A DNA stretch of 64,000 nucleotides from Bordetella parapertussis (GCA_945870465.1 CAMBSS010000001.1:1-64000), one strand, 5' to 3'; positions 1 to 9,080 are shown, counted from the first letter of the stretch. The notes: a model not told the origin generated them from the letters alone. A program made the numbers and translations.

Positions 1-2
1 AT

Positions 3-113
3 TACCACGACCTGCTGCCGCGCACTTACGGCTGGTGGCTCAAGCGCCGCGATGAAATCCTGGAAGTGACGCGCAAGGCGAAAGAGTTTGATCTGGCGCC
101 GGCGGCTAAATAA
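3..113 (+). CDS. NADH:flavin oxidoreductase (OYE family), C-terminal end only
   Basis: This is the last 36 codons of a gene that begins left of the window, ending at TAA 111-113. The residues LLPRTYGWWLKRRDE closely match the C-terminus of the complete old-yellow-enzyme homologue at 31352-32542 (LLPPAYSWWLKRRE). The family reduces activated C=C bonds of enones using FMN and NAD(P)H in the cytoplasm. The catalytic barrel is outside the window, so substrate class cannot be judged. A palindromic repeat follows about 5 nt after the stop. Confidence 0.7.
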   Translation, partial: YHDLLPRTYGWWLKRRDEILEVTRKAKEFDLAPAAK

Positions 114-117
114 ATAG

Positions 118-266
118 AACTCGTCTCAAAAATACAATTCTCACAAGCAACCGCCGATTGACGCCGATATAATTCCAGATATTTCCCTGAATCAAGGCCG
201 AGCCCCCCCCTGAGCTTATCTGCGTTCATCGGCGTTCATCGGCGGTTCCAAATTGTTTTAGAGACC
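118..266. repeat. Imperfect-palindrome repeat, copy 1
   Basis: This element of about 150 bp carries the arms GTCTCAAAAATACAATT on the left and AATTGTTTTAGAGAC on the right, which are near inverted repeats. Inside them are ACCGCCGATTGACGCCGAT and ATCGGCGTTCATCGGCGGT, again inverted. Clearly related copies lie at 1907, 30726, 40905 and 53374 and, reversed, at 63020. It fills the gap between the OYE fragment and the ligase gene and encodes nothing I recognise. The MITE-like interpretation is inference. Confidence 0.85.
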
Positions 267-290
267 ACTTTTAAAAACTCCATAAACCTC

Positions 291-1865
291 ATGCCTTTGT
301 CACTCACCGCATTTCTCTCCCGCCGGGTCGCGGCCAGCGGCGCCGCAGCCGCCCTGGTTTACGACGAACAACCGGTGACGTATGCCGATCTCGCGGCTGA
401 AAGCCGGCGCGTGGCGCGCGGACTTGCCGATCTCGGCGTAGGCGCCGGCGATCGCGTCGCGCTATGGCTGCCCAATGTGCCGGCGTGGCTGGCCTGCTTC
501 TTTGCGTGCGCGCAGTTGGGCGCCATCGTCGTCACCGTCAACACGCGCTTCAAGAGCAACGAGGTCGCCGACATCGTGGGCCGCTCCGGCGCGAAAGTGC
601 TGGTATTGTGGCCGGATTTCCGCCACATCGACTTCGCGGGCATCCTGCGCGATATGCCGCCCGCTGCGCTGGCAAAGCTGACCGCGTTTGTCGCCTACGA
701 CGAGTCGGCAGACACCATTGCGCACCCGCCCCTGCTCGGGCGCCCGGTCACGCGCTATCGCGACCTCGCAAGCCGGCCCGCTCTGGACACGGACGGCGCC
801 ACGCCCGAAACCGGTTGCATCATCTTCACGACGTCCGGCACCACGCGAGCGCCCAAATTCGTGCTGCATGCGCAGGCATCACTCACGCACCACGCGGGCG
901 ACATGGCGCGCGCATTCGGCTTCGATGCCGCGGACGCCGCCATTCTGCTCACGATCCCGCTGTGCGGCGTCATGGGCCTGTGCACGGCGACCGCCGCGTT
1001 TGCCGCCGGCCGGCCACTCGTCATGCTGCCGACTTTCGAAGCGCGCGCGGCAGCGCAGGCGATACGCGGACATGGCATTACGCACTTCCCGGCGGTCGGC
1101 GATATCGTCGCGCAGTTGCTGGCAACCGGCCCGGATCCTTTACCCTTCCCCAGCATGCGCCTGGCGATAGGCGCGCGCGGCGGGCAGGCAGCGCCCGCGC
1201 AGGCGCGCGGCCTCACGCTGATGGGCACGTACGGCATGAGCGAAGTGCAGGCGATGCTGTCGCTGCACGCGCTCGACGCCGCGCCCGCGCAGCGTGAACT
1301 CGGCGGCGGCACCCTGATCGCACCGGCAGGCCGCGTGCGTGCGCGCGACCCGGCAAGCGGAGAAATCCTCGCGCACGGCGTCAATGGCGAGCTTGAATTC
1401 AATGTGCCCAGCATGATGTCGGGGTACTACGCGGACGCCGCGGCGACTGCTGCGGCCTTTACCGCCGATGGCTACCTGAAAAGCGGGGACCTCGGTTACA
1501 CCACCGGCGACAACAGCTTTATTTACCTGTCGCGCATGGGAGACGTGCTGCGGCTGGCGGGCTTCCTGGTCAATCCGCTCGAAGTCGAAGCGGTGCTCGA
1601 TGCGCATCCCGCGGTACTCGCTAGCCAGGTGGTGGGCATCGAAGGGCCGCGGGGCACGCGAGCCGTCGCGTTCGTGGTCGCGCGCAACGGTGCCGCAGTC
1701 GATGCGCCGGCATTAATCGCGCATTGCGCGCAGCGCATCGCCAAATTCAAGGTGCCGGAACACATCCTGCCGATCGACGCATTTCCATTTACACCCAGCG
1801 CCAATGGCAACAAGATACAAAAGGCGAAATTGCGCGAGATCGCGCATGCGGCGCTGAACCGCTGA
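291..1865 (+). CDS. Class I adenylate-forming ligase (acyl-CoA synthetase-like)
   Basis: This 524-residue protein has the full set of ANL-superfamily core motifs. The phosphate-binding loop TTSGTTRAPK is at about 180-189, the TYGMSE motif at 313-318, SGDLGY at 398-403, a hinge and nucleotide-binding segment around 413-435, and NGNKIQK at 505-511 with the usual C-terminal catalytic lysine. Such enzymes activate a carboxylic acid as its acyl-adenylate and then normally transfer it to CoA. There is no signal peptide, so it is cytosolic. The substrate is not readable from sequence. The surrounding flavoenzymes and Bug proteins suggest catabolism of an aromatic or branched acid. The P-loop has Arg-Ala where Thr/Gly-Leu/Phe is common. 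The start is the first ATG after repeat copy 1, with only a weak ribosome binding site. Confidence 0.88.
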   Translation: MPLSLTAFLSRRVAASGAAAALVYDEQPVTYADLAAESRRVARGLADLGVGAGDRVALWLPNVPAWLACFFACAQLGAIVVTVNTRFKSNEVADIVGRSGAKVLVLWPDFRHIDFAGILRDMPPAALAKLTAFVAYDESADTIAHPPLLGRPVTRYRDLASRPALDTDGATPETGCIIFTTSGTTRAPKFVLHAQASLTHHAGDMARAFGFDAADAAILLTIPLCGVMGLCTATAAFAAGRPLVMLPTFEARAAAQAIRGHGITHFPAVGDIVAQLLATGPDPLPFPSMRLAIGARGGQAAPAQARGLTLMGTYGMSEVQAMLSLHALDAAPAQRELGGGTLIAPAGRVRARDPASGEILAHGVNGELEFNVPSMMSGYYADAAATAAAFTADGYLKSGDLGYTTGDNSFIYLSRMGDVLRLAGFLVNPLEVEAVLDAHPAVLASQVVGIEGPRGTRAVAFVVARNGAAVDAPALIAHCAQRIAKFKVPEHILPIDAFPFTPSANGNKIQKAKLREIAHAALNR

Positions 1866-1906
1866 GATCAGTTCAGTGCGCACATCAAAAACGAATAATT
1901 ACGAGA

Positions 1907-2049
1907 ACTCATCTCAAAATACAACACCGACAAGCAACCGCCGATTGACGCCGACTAAATTCCAGACCTTTCCCGGGATCAAGGTCAATTCCCTTGCGCT
2001 TATCTGCGTTCACCGGCGCTTATCGGCGGTTCCAAATTGTTTTTGAGAC
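1907..2049. repeat. Imperfect-palindrome repeat, copy 2
   Basis: This is the same element as at 118-266 in the same orientation: AACTCATCTCAAAATACAAC at the left, CCGCCGATTGACGCCGA inside, then ATCTGCGTTCACCGGCGC, CGGCGGTTCCAAATTGT and TTTTGAGAC at the right. The central region differs from copy 1, while the arms and the CCGCCGAT/ATCGGCGG stems are kept. That pattern suggests selection on, or recent spread of, a folded structure. Confidence 0.85.
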
Positions 2050-2082
2050 GGTTTCGATAAATCACGCGCAAAGGAGTGGCCC

Positions 2083-2565
2083 ATGCCGCCGCGTATCGAC
2101 ATGCAATATGTGCTGGATCGAACCGCCATCGAAGAAGTCATCACGCGCTACTTCCAGGGCCTGGATCGCGGCCTGCCCGCTCAGGTGCGCAGTTGTTTTA
2201 CCGCTGACATCAAAGCGTTTTACGACGAGCGCGAAGCGGTCGCGGGCATAGAGGCGATGATGGCTTCGCTGAGCACCTTCAAGAGCATTGCCGCGGGCAC
2301 GCTGAAGGCGACCACGCATGTCATGGGCAATCTCAATATCCAGCGGATCGAAGGCGATGCGGCAGAGACCGAAACCTATGCCATCGCTTATCTGGTGCTC
2401 CCGGACGCGCCGATCGCTATGCGCAGCCTGCGCTACCTTGACCGCCTGCGCAAAGCGGACGGCGAGTGGCGCATCAGCGTGCGGCGGCATACGCTGGACT
2501 GGAGTTGCGAGCTGCAGTCGAAGTTCGCCGCGGCGCTGGCGCAGCGGATGACCGCCTGGCCCTGA
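2083..2565 (+). CDS. SnoaL-like / NTF2-fold small protein
   Basis: This 160-residue protein begins with an acidic helix pattern (DRTAIEEVITRYFQGLDRG) typical of the alpha+beta-barrel NTF2/SnoaL_4 fold. That fold covers ring hydroxylating dioxygenase small subunits, polyketide cyclases and steroid isomerases. The C-terminal half reads as alternating strands, including RYLDRLRKADGEWRISVRR, the usual DxYxDxxxxxxGxWxI pattern of the family. The start has a good ribosome site, AAAGGAG, 7-8 nt upstream of the ATG. It lies just before a flavin monooxygenase that carries a fused domain of the same fold, so the two may act on the same substrate. Catalytic function cannot be assigned; members may be enzymes or small-ligand binders. 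Confidence 0.75.
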   Translation: MPPRIDMQYVLDRTAIEEVITRYFQGLDRGLPAQVRSCFTADIKAFYDEREAVAGIEAMMASLSTFKSIAAGTLKATTHVMGNLNIQRIEGDAAETETYAIAYLVLPDAPIAMRSLRYLDRLRKADGEWRISVRRHTLDWSCELQSKFAAALAQRMTAWP

Positions 2566-2746
2566 GGCGCAGAAAAGAGCATGATTACTGAAAGTTATCA
2601 AATAACGGTTTTCAGGAATTTTACGGCATGCGGGATTTGCCCCAAAATGAAGCGATTGTCACATTTCAAACGCGCTCAGGCGCTCAGCCGCTATGCATGG
2701 CTGGCCTGACCGACTCAAACCAGCACGGGATTAGCGTTTAAAAAAC

Positions 2747-4543
2747 ATGGAAAGGTTGAACGGAGGAGGCGTCACCAGTCTGCCCGCAGCCGCTCAACCG
2801 GCTGGGCAGTCCACGCCAGCGCATGTCGAGCAATGGCTCGACCAGCTCAATGTCGCCCTGCACAGCGCCAATCAGGCATCTGTCGCGTCGCTGTTTGCGC
2901 AAGACGGTCATTGGCGCGATCTGTTTGCGTTTACCTGGAGTATCACGCCCTGCCAGGGCCCCGATGCCATTGCGGCGCTGATGGTGGAAAAGCAGGCCAC
3001 CGTCAAAGCGCGTGGATTCGCCCTCGCAGAAGGACGCACGCCGCCGCGACAGGTGCCGCGCACCGGCGTCGATGTGATCGAGGGCATTTTCCAGTTCGAG
3101 ACGGCGATTGGCCGCGGCTTTGGCGTGGTGCGCCTGTTGGCAAGCGATCCGGCCAGGGCCTTTCAGCTCATGACCAATCTGCACGAACTGAAAGGCTTCG
3201 AGGAAAAAGTCGGCGCGCGACGGCCCACCGGTGAAGCCTATTCGCGCAACTTCGGCGGCGCCAACTGGAAGGACCAGCGCATCGAAGCCGAGCGCTACAC
3301 CGACCGCGAACCCACCGCGCTGGTAGTCGGCGGTGGACAAGCCGGACTGACCGTGGCCGCAGCGCTGGGCCATCTCGGTGTGGACACCCTGGTGATCGAC
3401 AAGTTGCCGCGCGTGGGCGACTGCTGGCGCACGCGCTATCACTCGCTGGCACTGCACAATCCCACCGCGTTCAATCACCTGCCCTACATGCCGTTTCCGC
3501 CGAACTGGCCGGTGTACCTGCCCAAGGACATGCTCGCCGACTGGTTCGAAGCCTACGCCATGGCGATGGAGCTCAATTTCTGGACGAGCACTGAACTCGC
3601 CAGCGGCACTTACGATGACGCCAGCGGCCGATGGTCAGTCGTGGTGCGCAACACCGCGGATGGAAGCGAGCGCACAGTGCGGCCCAAACATCTCATCTTC
3701 GCCAACGGATTGGTCGGTGAACCGAGCATCCCCGACCTGCCCGGCCTCAAGGACTTCAAGGGCGATCTGATGCATACCAGCGCATTCAGCAACGGCGCAC
3801 GCTGGCGCGGCAAGAAGGCGCTGGTGCTGGGCACCGGCAGCAGCGGCCACGATATCGCACAGGACCTGCATGCCAACGGCGTCGAGGCCACCATCATCCA
3901 ACGTGGTCCGTCCATGGTGTTGAGCATCAGCCCGAGCGCAAAACTGACCTATGCCATCTATGACGACGTGCCGCTTGAAGATGGCGACTTGCTGGTGACC
4001 GTCAACACCCTGACGGTACTGAAGCGCGCCCTCAAGACGATGACGGCACGCATGGTCGAGTTCGACCGCAAGCTGATCGACGGCCTGATCGCCCGCGGGT
4101 TCAAGTGGTACGACGGCGAAGACCACCTCGGGCACAACATGCTGATACGCACGCGCTACGGCGGCTACAACCTCGACGCCGGGTGCTCCGAGCTGATCGT
4201 CAACGGCGAGGTGGGCCTGCTGCAGTTCGAAGACATCGAATGCTTCACCCCCGGCGGCGCGCTGATGAAGGACGGCTCGCTCAGGCCCGCGGATCTCATT
4301 GTGCTCGGCACCGGCTTCCAGCCGCAGCTGGCCGTGGTGAAAAAACTGCTGGGCGAAACCATCGCGAAAAAAATCGGGCCGGTCTGGGGCCTGGATGCGG
4401 ATGGAGAAATGAACAACATGTGGAAGCGCACGCCGCAGCAAGGCCTGTGGTTCGTCGGCGGCAGCTTTACAAATTGCCGGATTTTCTCGCGCTTTGTGGC
4501 ACTGCAGATCAAGGCAATTGAGGCAGGGCTTTTACCGCAGTAA
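2747..4543 (+). CDS. Flavin-containing monooxygenase with N-terminal NTF2-like domain
   Basis: This 598-residue protein has two parts. Residues about 20-170 look like an NTF2/SnoaL fold (WLDQLNVALHSANQASVASL, later FQFETAIGRGFG). From about 190 it is a two-dinucleotide-binding flavoprotein: FAD motif VVGGGQAG at about 192-199 and NADPH motif VLGTGSSGHD at about 360-369, followed by a late motif LIVLGTGFQPQ. This is the layout of FMO/Baeyer-Villiger-type class B monooxygenases that insert one oxygen atom into ketones or soft nucleophiles. No ribosome site precedes the ATG; a purine stretch GGAGGAGG lies just inside the gene, and no better in-frame ATG/GTG follows closely. The preceding gene encodes a free-standing protein of the same N-terminal fold. 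Confidence 0.85.
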   Translation: MERLNGGGVTSLPAAAQPAGQSTPAHVEQWLDQLNVALHSANQASVASLFAQDGHWRDLFAFTWSITPCQGPDAIAALMVEKQATVKARGFALAEGRTPPRQVPRTGVDVIEGIFQFETAIGRGFGVVRLLASDPARAFQLMTNLHELKGFEEKVGARRPTGEAYSRNFGGANWKDQRIEAERYTDREPTALVVGGGQAGLTVAAALGHLGVDTLVIDKLPRVGDCWRTRYHSLALHNPTAFNHLPYMPFPPNWPVYLPKDMLADWFEAYAMAMELNFWTSTELASGTYDDASGRWSVVVRNTADGSERTVRPKHLIFANGLVGEPSIPDLPGLKDFKGDLMHTSAFSNGARWRGKKALVLGTGSSGHDIAQDLHANGVEATIIQRGPSMVLSISPSAKLTYAIYDDVPLEDGDLLVTVNTLTVLKRALKTMTARMVEFDRKLIDGLIARGFKWYDGEDHLGHNMLIRTRYGGYNLDAGCSELIVNGEVGLLQFEDIECFTPGGALMKDGSLRPADLIVLGTGFQPQLAVVKKLLGETIAKKIGPVWGLDADGEMNNMWKRTPQQGLWFVGGSFTNCRIFSRFVALQIKAIEAGLLPQ

Positions 4544-4597
4544 AAGTCCAGGCCGCATGAGCAAGCGTATTTTTCCTCAACATAATCCGGTACCGAT

Positions 4598-5572
4598 ATG
4601 AATTCCTGGCTTCGCATTGCATTACTCATGTTCGTCTGGCAGGCGCCCGGCTTCAGCGCGCATGCGCAACCGGCCTACCCTTCCAAGCCGATACGCATGC
4701 TGGTCCCCTCGCCGCCCGGCGGCGCCACGGACACTCAGGGTCGCGTGCTGCAAGTGGGTCTGGTGGAGTTATTGGGGCAGCCCGTCGTAGTGGACAATCG
4801 CGGCGGCGCGAACGGGCAAATTGCGGCAGCGGCCGTTGCGAAAGCCCCTGCCGATGGCTATACGCTGCTCTTCACTTACAGCGGCCTGCTCACCACCGGT
4901 TTGCCGCTTTACGGCAAATTGCCATACGACCCGATACGCGACTTTGCGCCGGTCGCCATGCTGACGCACGTGCCCGGCGTGCTGGTGGCACATCCTTCAT
5001 TCCCCGCGAAATCAGTGAGCGAGATCATCAAGATGGCGAAAGAGCGACCGGGCGCGCTGACACATGGCACCTCCAGCATCGGCTCGAGCTCACACATGAA
5101 CATGGCGCTCTTCAAGCAGATGGCCGGCATCGACATGCTGCAGGTGTCGTACCAAGGCGATGCGCCGGCACTGGTGGCGCTGCTGGGCGGGCATGTGCAG
5201 CTTGCATTCAGCAACGTGGTGGTCGCGCTGCCGCATATTCAATCCGGCAAACTGCGTGCGATCGCAGTGGCGACTGCAAAGCGCACACCGAGCCTGCCGG
5301 ATACGCCCTCCATAGCCGAAAGCGGGCTGCCCGGCTACGAAAGCCTGCTGTTCTATTGCCTGATGGCCCCCGCGAAAACTCCGCCATCCGTGGTAAAGAA
5401 GTTGCACGAGGCGGCGACGCAAATCAAACAAATGCCCGCAGTCAGGCAGCGCCTCGCCGCCATGGGCGCCGTGCCGTTTGATATGCCGCTTGCCGACATG
5501 ACGCCCTATCTTCAAAACGAACTGGTCAAATGGACGCGCGTCGTCAAGTCCGCTGGAATAAAGCCCGAATAA
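4598..5572 (+). CDS. Bug/TctC-family periplasmic solute-binding protein
   Basis: This 324-residue protein has a cleavable signal peptide (hydrophobic LRIALLMFVW, cleavage near AHAQ) followed by the family opening AYPSKPIRMLVPSPPGG, then VVVDNRGGANGQIAA and KAPADGYTLLF. Bug proteins are Venus-flytrap receptors of tripartite tricarboxylate transporters. They bind carboxylates, amides or aromatic acids in the periplasm. Usual length is about 320-330, so it is complete. It sits between the monooxygenase and an OYE gene on the same strand, about 50 nt from each, and probably delivers or senses their substrate. It departs from the family in having GGATDTQGR instead of the common GGxxDxxAR segment. 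No TctA/TctB gene is near. Confidence 0.92.
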   Translation: MNSWLRIALLMFVWQAPGFSAHAQPAYPSKPIRMLVPSPPGGATDTQGRVLQVGLVELLGQPVVVDNRGGANGQIAAAAVAKAPADGYTLLFTYSGLLTTGLPLYGKLPYDPIRDFAPVAMLTHVPGVLVAHPSFPAKSVSEIIKMAKERPGALTHGTSSIGSSSHMNMALFKQMAGIDMLQVSYQGDAPALVALLGGHVQLAFSNVVVALPHIQSGKLRAIAVATAKRTPSLPDTPSIAESGLPGYESLLFYCLMAPAKTPPSVVKKLHEAATQIKQMPAVRQRLAAMGAVPFDMPLADMTPYLQNELVKWTRVVKSAGIKPE

Positions 5573-5621
5573 GACCCGGCCCATGCGCCGGCGCGCTGGG
5601 CCAACGAAGGGAAACTACAGC

Positions 5622-6791
5622 ATGACATCTGAATTGTTCTCACCGCTGCAAATTCGCGGCCTCACGCTGAAAAACCGCATCGTGGTGTCGCCCATGCTGC
5701 AGTACTGCGCCGACAACGGCCACGTCAACGACTGGCACCTGATGCACTATGGAAAATTCGCGGCAGGGGGCGCGGGCCTGGTGTTCGTGGAATCCACCAA
5801 GGTCGATCCGCGCGGCTGTTCGACGCCACGCGATCTGGGTCTGTGGAAAGACGATTTCGTGGCACCACTGAAACGCATCACCGAACTCGTCAAGCGCAAC
5901 GGCGCGGCGGTCGGCATACAGCTCGGCCACTCCGGGCGCAAGGCACGCCGCAGCGTGCCGTGGGAAGGCCGAGTACAGATGGCCCACTGCCCGGGTGTCG
6001 ATCACGGCGAGGAATGGGAGCTGATTGCGCCCAGCGCGGTAGCGTTTTCGGACAAATATTCCGTGCCGCGCGCGATGACGGCCGACGACATCCAGGAAGC
6101 CATTTCCAGCTGGGGACAGGCAGCGCGGCGCGCGCAGGAAGCCGGCTTCGACGTGCTGGAACTGCACGGCGCGCATGGTTATCTGATACACCAGTTCCTG
6201 TCGCCGGTGGCGAACCAGCGCACCGATGAATATGGCGGCTCACCCGAAAAACGCATGCGCTTTGCCATCGACGTGGTGCGCGAAGTGCGCAGGTTCTGGC
6301 CGGAAGACAAGCCGTTGTTCATGCGCGTCTCGGCGGTCGATGAAGCCGGCTGGACGATAGAGCACAGTGTCGCGGTGGCGAGCGTGCTGAAGGAACACGG
6401 CATCGATGTCATCGATTGCAGCGCCGGCGGCATGTCCGATGCCGGCACCAGCGAAGCGCCAAGCTACGGCTACCAGGTGCCTTACGCGGCGCGCATCAGG
6501 AGCGGCGCAAACATTAAAACGATGGCGGTGGGCCTGATCGTTCACGCCGATCAGGCGGAAGCAGTCATCAGTTCCGGCAGTGCGGACCTGGCCGCGCTCG
6601 GACGCGAATTTCTGCATAACCCGAACTGGCCGTTAGACGCCGCGCAAAAGCTCGGCGTCGAAACGCCTTATGACGGCGTGGGTAAATCGCTGGCTTATTG
6701 GCTGGGTAAACGGGCTTCAAGTCGGGCTGGCATCAGGCCTTCGACCTGGCAGTGGGGCATCAAGGACAGTGCCGACAAAAAGGTCGGTTGA
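5622..6791 (+). CDS. NADH:flavin oxidoreductase, YqjM-like old yellow enzyme
   Basis: This 389-residue TIM-barrel FMN enzyme has the substrate-anion histidines in ELHGAHGYLIHQFLSP (His182 and His185) and the FMN phosphate region near the C-terminus (LAALGREFLHNPNW). The start is the ATG at 5622, which has GAAGGGA upstream; the open frame extends to 5583 but the extra residues are not family-like. OYEs reduce the C=C bond of alpha,beta-unsaturated carbonyls. The YqjM-class redox-tuning cysteine (Cys26, motif SPMCMY) is Leu26 here (SPMLQYC), with a cysteine three residues later. The paralogue at 31352 keeps the canonical cysteine. It forms a likely operon with the Bug genes either side. Confidence 0.9.
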   Translation: MTSELFSPLQIRGLTLKNRIVVSPMLQYCADNGHVNDWHLMHYGKFAAGGAGLVFVESTKVDPRGCSTPRDLGLWKDDFVAPLKRITELVKRNGAAVGIQLGHSGRKARRSVPWEGRVQMAHCPGVDHGEEWELIAPSAVAFSDKYSVPRAMTADDIQEAISSWGQAARRAQEAGFDVLELHGAHGYLIHQFLSPVANQRTDEYGGSPEKRMRFAIDVVREVRRFWPEDKPLFMRVSAVDEAGWTIEHSVAVASVLKEHGIDVIDCSAGGMSDAGTSEAPSYGYQVPYAARIRSGANIKTMAVGLIVHADQAEAVISSGSADLAALGREFLHNPNWPLDAAQKLGVETPYDGVGKSLAYWLGKRASSRAGIRPSTWQWGIKDSADKKVG

Positions 6792-6872
6792 TGTCGAGCG
6801 GGGAGCGGCATGTCTGCTCACAGTGATAAGCCCGCGACGTTGCGGTAAATACAAAGCATCAGGAGGGAAAAC

Positions 6873-7862
6873 ATGAGCAAAATCTGGCGGCGCATGGAGT
6901 GGCTGCGCGCTGTCGTCGTCGCCGTCATTTGTGCTCAGTGGATGGCGTCCGCGGCAATCGCGCAAAATTATCCGCTCAAGCCGCTGCGCATCGTCGTCGG
7001 CTTTCCGGCCGGCAGCGGCGCCGATTTTATCGCGCGCATGGTGGGCCAGCGGCTGGCAGGATTTCTCGGCCAGCAGGTGATCGTCGAAAACCGCACCGGC
7101 GCGGCGGGCACGATAGCGACCGGCGTGGTCGCAAGTGCGGCGCCCGATGGCTACATGCTGTTGCAAGTGACGGCGGCGGAAGCCGCGCAGCCCGCGCTGC
7201 GCTCCAAGCTGCCATACAGCCTCGAGCGGGATTTCGCTCCGATATCCCTGGAAGCTATCGGCACCTTCGTGCTGGTCGTGCACCCATCGGTGCCGGCGCG
7301 CGACGTCAGGCAACTGATTGCAGTGGCGCGCGCGCAGCCGGGCAAACTCAATTATGGTTCGTCCGGCGCGGGCAGCTCGCCCCACCTTGCGGCCGCGCTG
7401 CTGCAGCAGATGGCCAACGTGAAGGTCGTCGAAGTCCCGTACAAGGGCGCTACTGAATCAGTGACCGCGGCAGTGGCGGGCGAAGTCGATTTCAGTTTTC
7501 CCAGCATCACCGCCGCGCTGCCGCTGATGGAATCGGGCAAGGTCAAAGTGCTGGCAGTGACGAGCAGCAAGCGCGCGGCACTGCTGCCGCAGGTGCCGAC
7601 GGTCAGCGAGTCGGGCCTGCCCGGCTTCGACCGCTCGACCTGGCATGGCCTGCTCGCGCCCGCCAGCACGCCCAAAGAAATTGTTACCACCCTCAACGCG
7701 CTGGTCGTCAAAATCGTCAACACACAGGAGATGCGCGACCTGTTCAACCGGCAGGGGCTCGAGGCGCAGACCAATACGCCGGAGCAGTACGCGACGCTGA
7801 TCAAAAACGAACTCGCGCAGGTCACCAAACTGATCCGCTCGACGGGCGCTAAAACAGAGTAA
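6873..7862 (+). CDS. Bug/TctC-family periplasmic solute-binding protein
   Basis: This 329-residue protein has an unusually long basic N-region (MSKIWRRMEWLRA) before the hydrophobic signal core and cleavage near AIAQ. The mature part follows with NYPLKPLRIVVGFPAG, then VIVENRTGAAGTIA and SAAPDGYMLLQV. VENR replaces the more common VDNR. The ribosome site AGGAGGGAAAAC directly precedes the ATG and is the strongest in this cluster, suggesting high expression. It lies 81 nt after the OYE gene on the same strand and is followed by a diverged palindromic repeat, so it is probably the last gene of the 2.0-7.9 kb operon. Confidence 0.92.
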   Translation: MSKIWRRMEWLRAVVVAVICAQWMASAAIAQNYPLKPLRIVVGFPAGSGADFIARMVGQRLAGFLGQQVIVENRTGAAGTIATGVVASAAPDGYMLLQVTAAEAAQPALRSKLPYSLERDFAPISLEAIGTFVLVVHPSVPARDVRQLIAVARAQPGKLNYGSSGAGSSPHLAAALLQQMANVKVVEVPYKGATESVTAAVAGEVDFSFPSITAALPLMESGKVKVLAVTSSKRAALLPQVPTVSESGLPGFDRSTWHGLLAPASTPKEIVTTLNALVVKIVNTQEMRDLFNRQGLEAQTNTPEQYATLIKNELAQVTKLIRSTGAKTE

Positions 7863-7889
7863 ACGGACGAACCCGGCAAAAGAATATAG

Positions 7890-8045
7890 AACTCATCTCA
7901 AAAATAAAAAAAAGACTAGGCGCCGCAGATAAACGCAGATACAAGCGGTTGAATATCCACCATCGCCCTTTAATCGACGTTGAGTCTTTTGAACTTAACT
8001 GCGTTCATCCGCGTTTAGCTGTGGCTACAAAAAGGTTTTGCGGCC
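7890..8045. repeat. Palindromic repeat, diverged relative (copy 3)
   Basis: The left arm ACTCATCTCAAAAATA matches the other copies, but the inner stems read GCCGCAGATAAACGCAGATA and TGCGTTCATCCGCGTTTAGC instead of the CCGCCGATxxACGCCGAT pair. It shares this inner sequence type with 61859-61962. The element therefore comes in at least two sequence classes. It separates two consecutive Bug genes. Confidence 0.65.
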
Positions 8046-8096
8046 GCTTCTAGATAGCGAGTGCGGAACGCAATCCAAATGCAAACGAGGCAAGCA

Positions 8097-9080
8097 ATGT
8101 ACAAGGCATCGAAAATCGTATTCAAGTTGGCGGCCGCGGCGACGCTGGCGGCGCTTTACGGGCCGGCAATGGCGCAATCCGGCAGCTATCCTGAAAAGAC
8201 CGTGCGCCTCGTCGTGCCGTTTTCGCCGGGCGGTGCAATCGACATCATGGGGCGCCTTACCGCGCAAAAGCTGTCCGAAGCTTTGGGCGCCCAGGTGATC
8301 GTCGACAACCGGGCCGGCGCCGGCGGCGCCATCGGCACCGATATCGTCGCCCACGCAGCACCCGACGGCTACACCCTGCTGGTCTCCTCGACCAGCCCGA
8401 TATCGATAAACCCGCATATCAACAAGGTGCCTTACGATCCGGTGGCCAGCTTCACGGCGATCGCCATGGTCGCCAACTCGCCACAGATGATGGTGGTGCC
8501 GCCGTCGCTACCCGTGAAGAACGTCAAGGAGTTCATCGCGCTTGCGAAGGCGCGCCCCGATGCCCTGAACTTCGGCTCGAGCGGCGTGGGCACCATCATT
8601 CACGTCACGGGTGAAATGTTTGCCCAGCGCGCCGGCATCAAGCTGCTGCATGTCCCGTACAAAGGCGCCGCGCCGGCGGTGATCGACACCATGGCGGGAC
8701 AGGTGACGATGCTGTGCGCCGCGTATTCGAGCGTTGCCACCCAGATGCGCGCCGGCAAACTCAAAGCGCTCGCGGTGACCAGCTTAAAACGCATGGAGCT
8801 CGAGCCCAACGTGCCCACGATGTCGGAATCCGGCCTGCCGGGGTTCGAATCCAACCAGTGGTGGGCGGTGTCCGGCCCGGCCGGCATGCATACTGCCGTC
8901 GTTAGCCGGCTCAATGCGGAGCTCAATAAAATCGTGCGCACCGACGACGTGAAAAAACGCCTTGCCGCCGACGGCGCCGAACCCGGCGGCGGCACGCCCG
9001 CCGAACTCGCTGCCTACATCAGGAAGGACTACGAAAAATGGGGCGCGGTGATCCGCACTGTCGGCATTAAAGGCGAATAA
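8097..9080 (+). CDS. Bug/TctC-family periplasmic solute-binding protein
   Basis: This 327-residue protein starts at the ATG at 8097, which has CGAGG six nt upstream; the open frame extends to a GTG at 8061, but that extension adds a polar stretch ahead of the signal peptide. The signal sequence MYKASKIVFKLAAAATLAAL ends near AMAQ. Mature motifs are SYPEKTVRLVVPFSPGG, VIVDNRAGAGGAIG and APDGYTLLVS, then LLHVPYKGAAPA. It lies 42 nt before the large subunit of an isopropylmalate-dehydratase-like enzyme on the same strand. A dicarboxylate or tricarboxylate ligand processed by that hydro-lyase is a reasonable inference. Confidence 0.92.
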   Translation: MYKASKIVFKLAAAATLAALYGPAMAQSGSYPEKTVRLVVPFSPGGAIDIMGRLTAQKLSEALGAQVIVDNRAGAGGAIGTDIVAHAAPDGYTLLVSSTSPISINPHINKVPYDPVASFTAIAMVANSPQMMVVPPSLPVKNVKEFIALAKARPDALNFGSSGVGTIIHVTGEMFAQRAGIKLLHVPYKGAAPAVIDTMAGQVTMLCAAYSSVATQMRAGKLKALAVTSLKRMELEPNVPTMSESGLPGFESNQWWAVSGPAGMHTAVVSRLNAELNKIVRTDDVKKRLAADGAEPGGGTPAELAAYIRKDYEKWGAVIRTVGIKGE

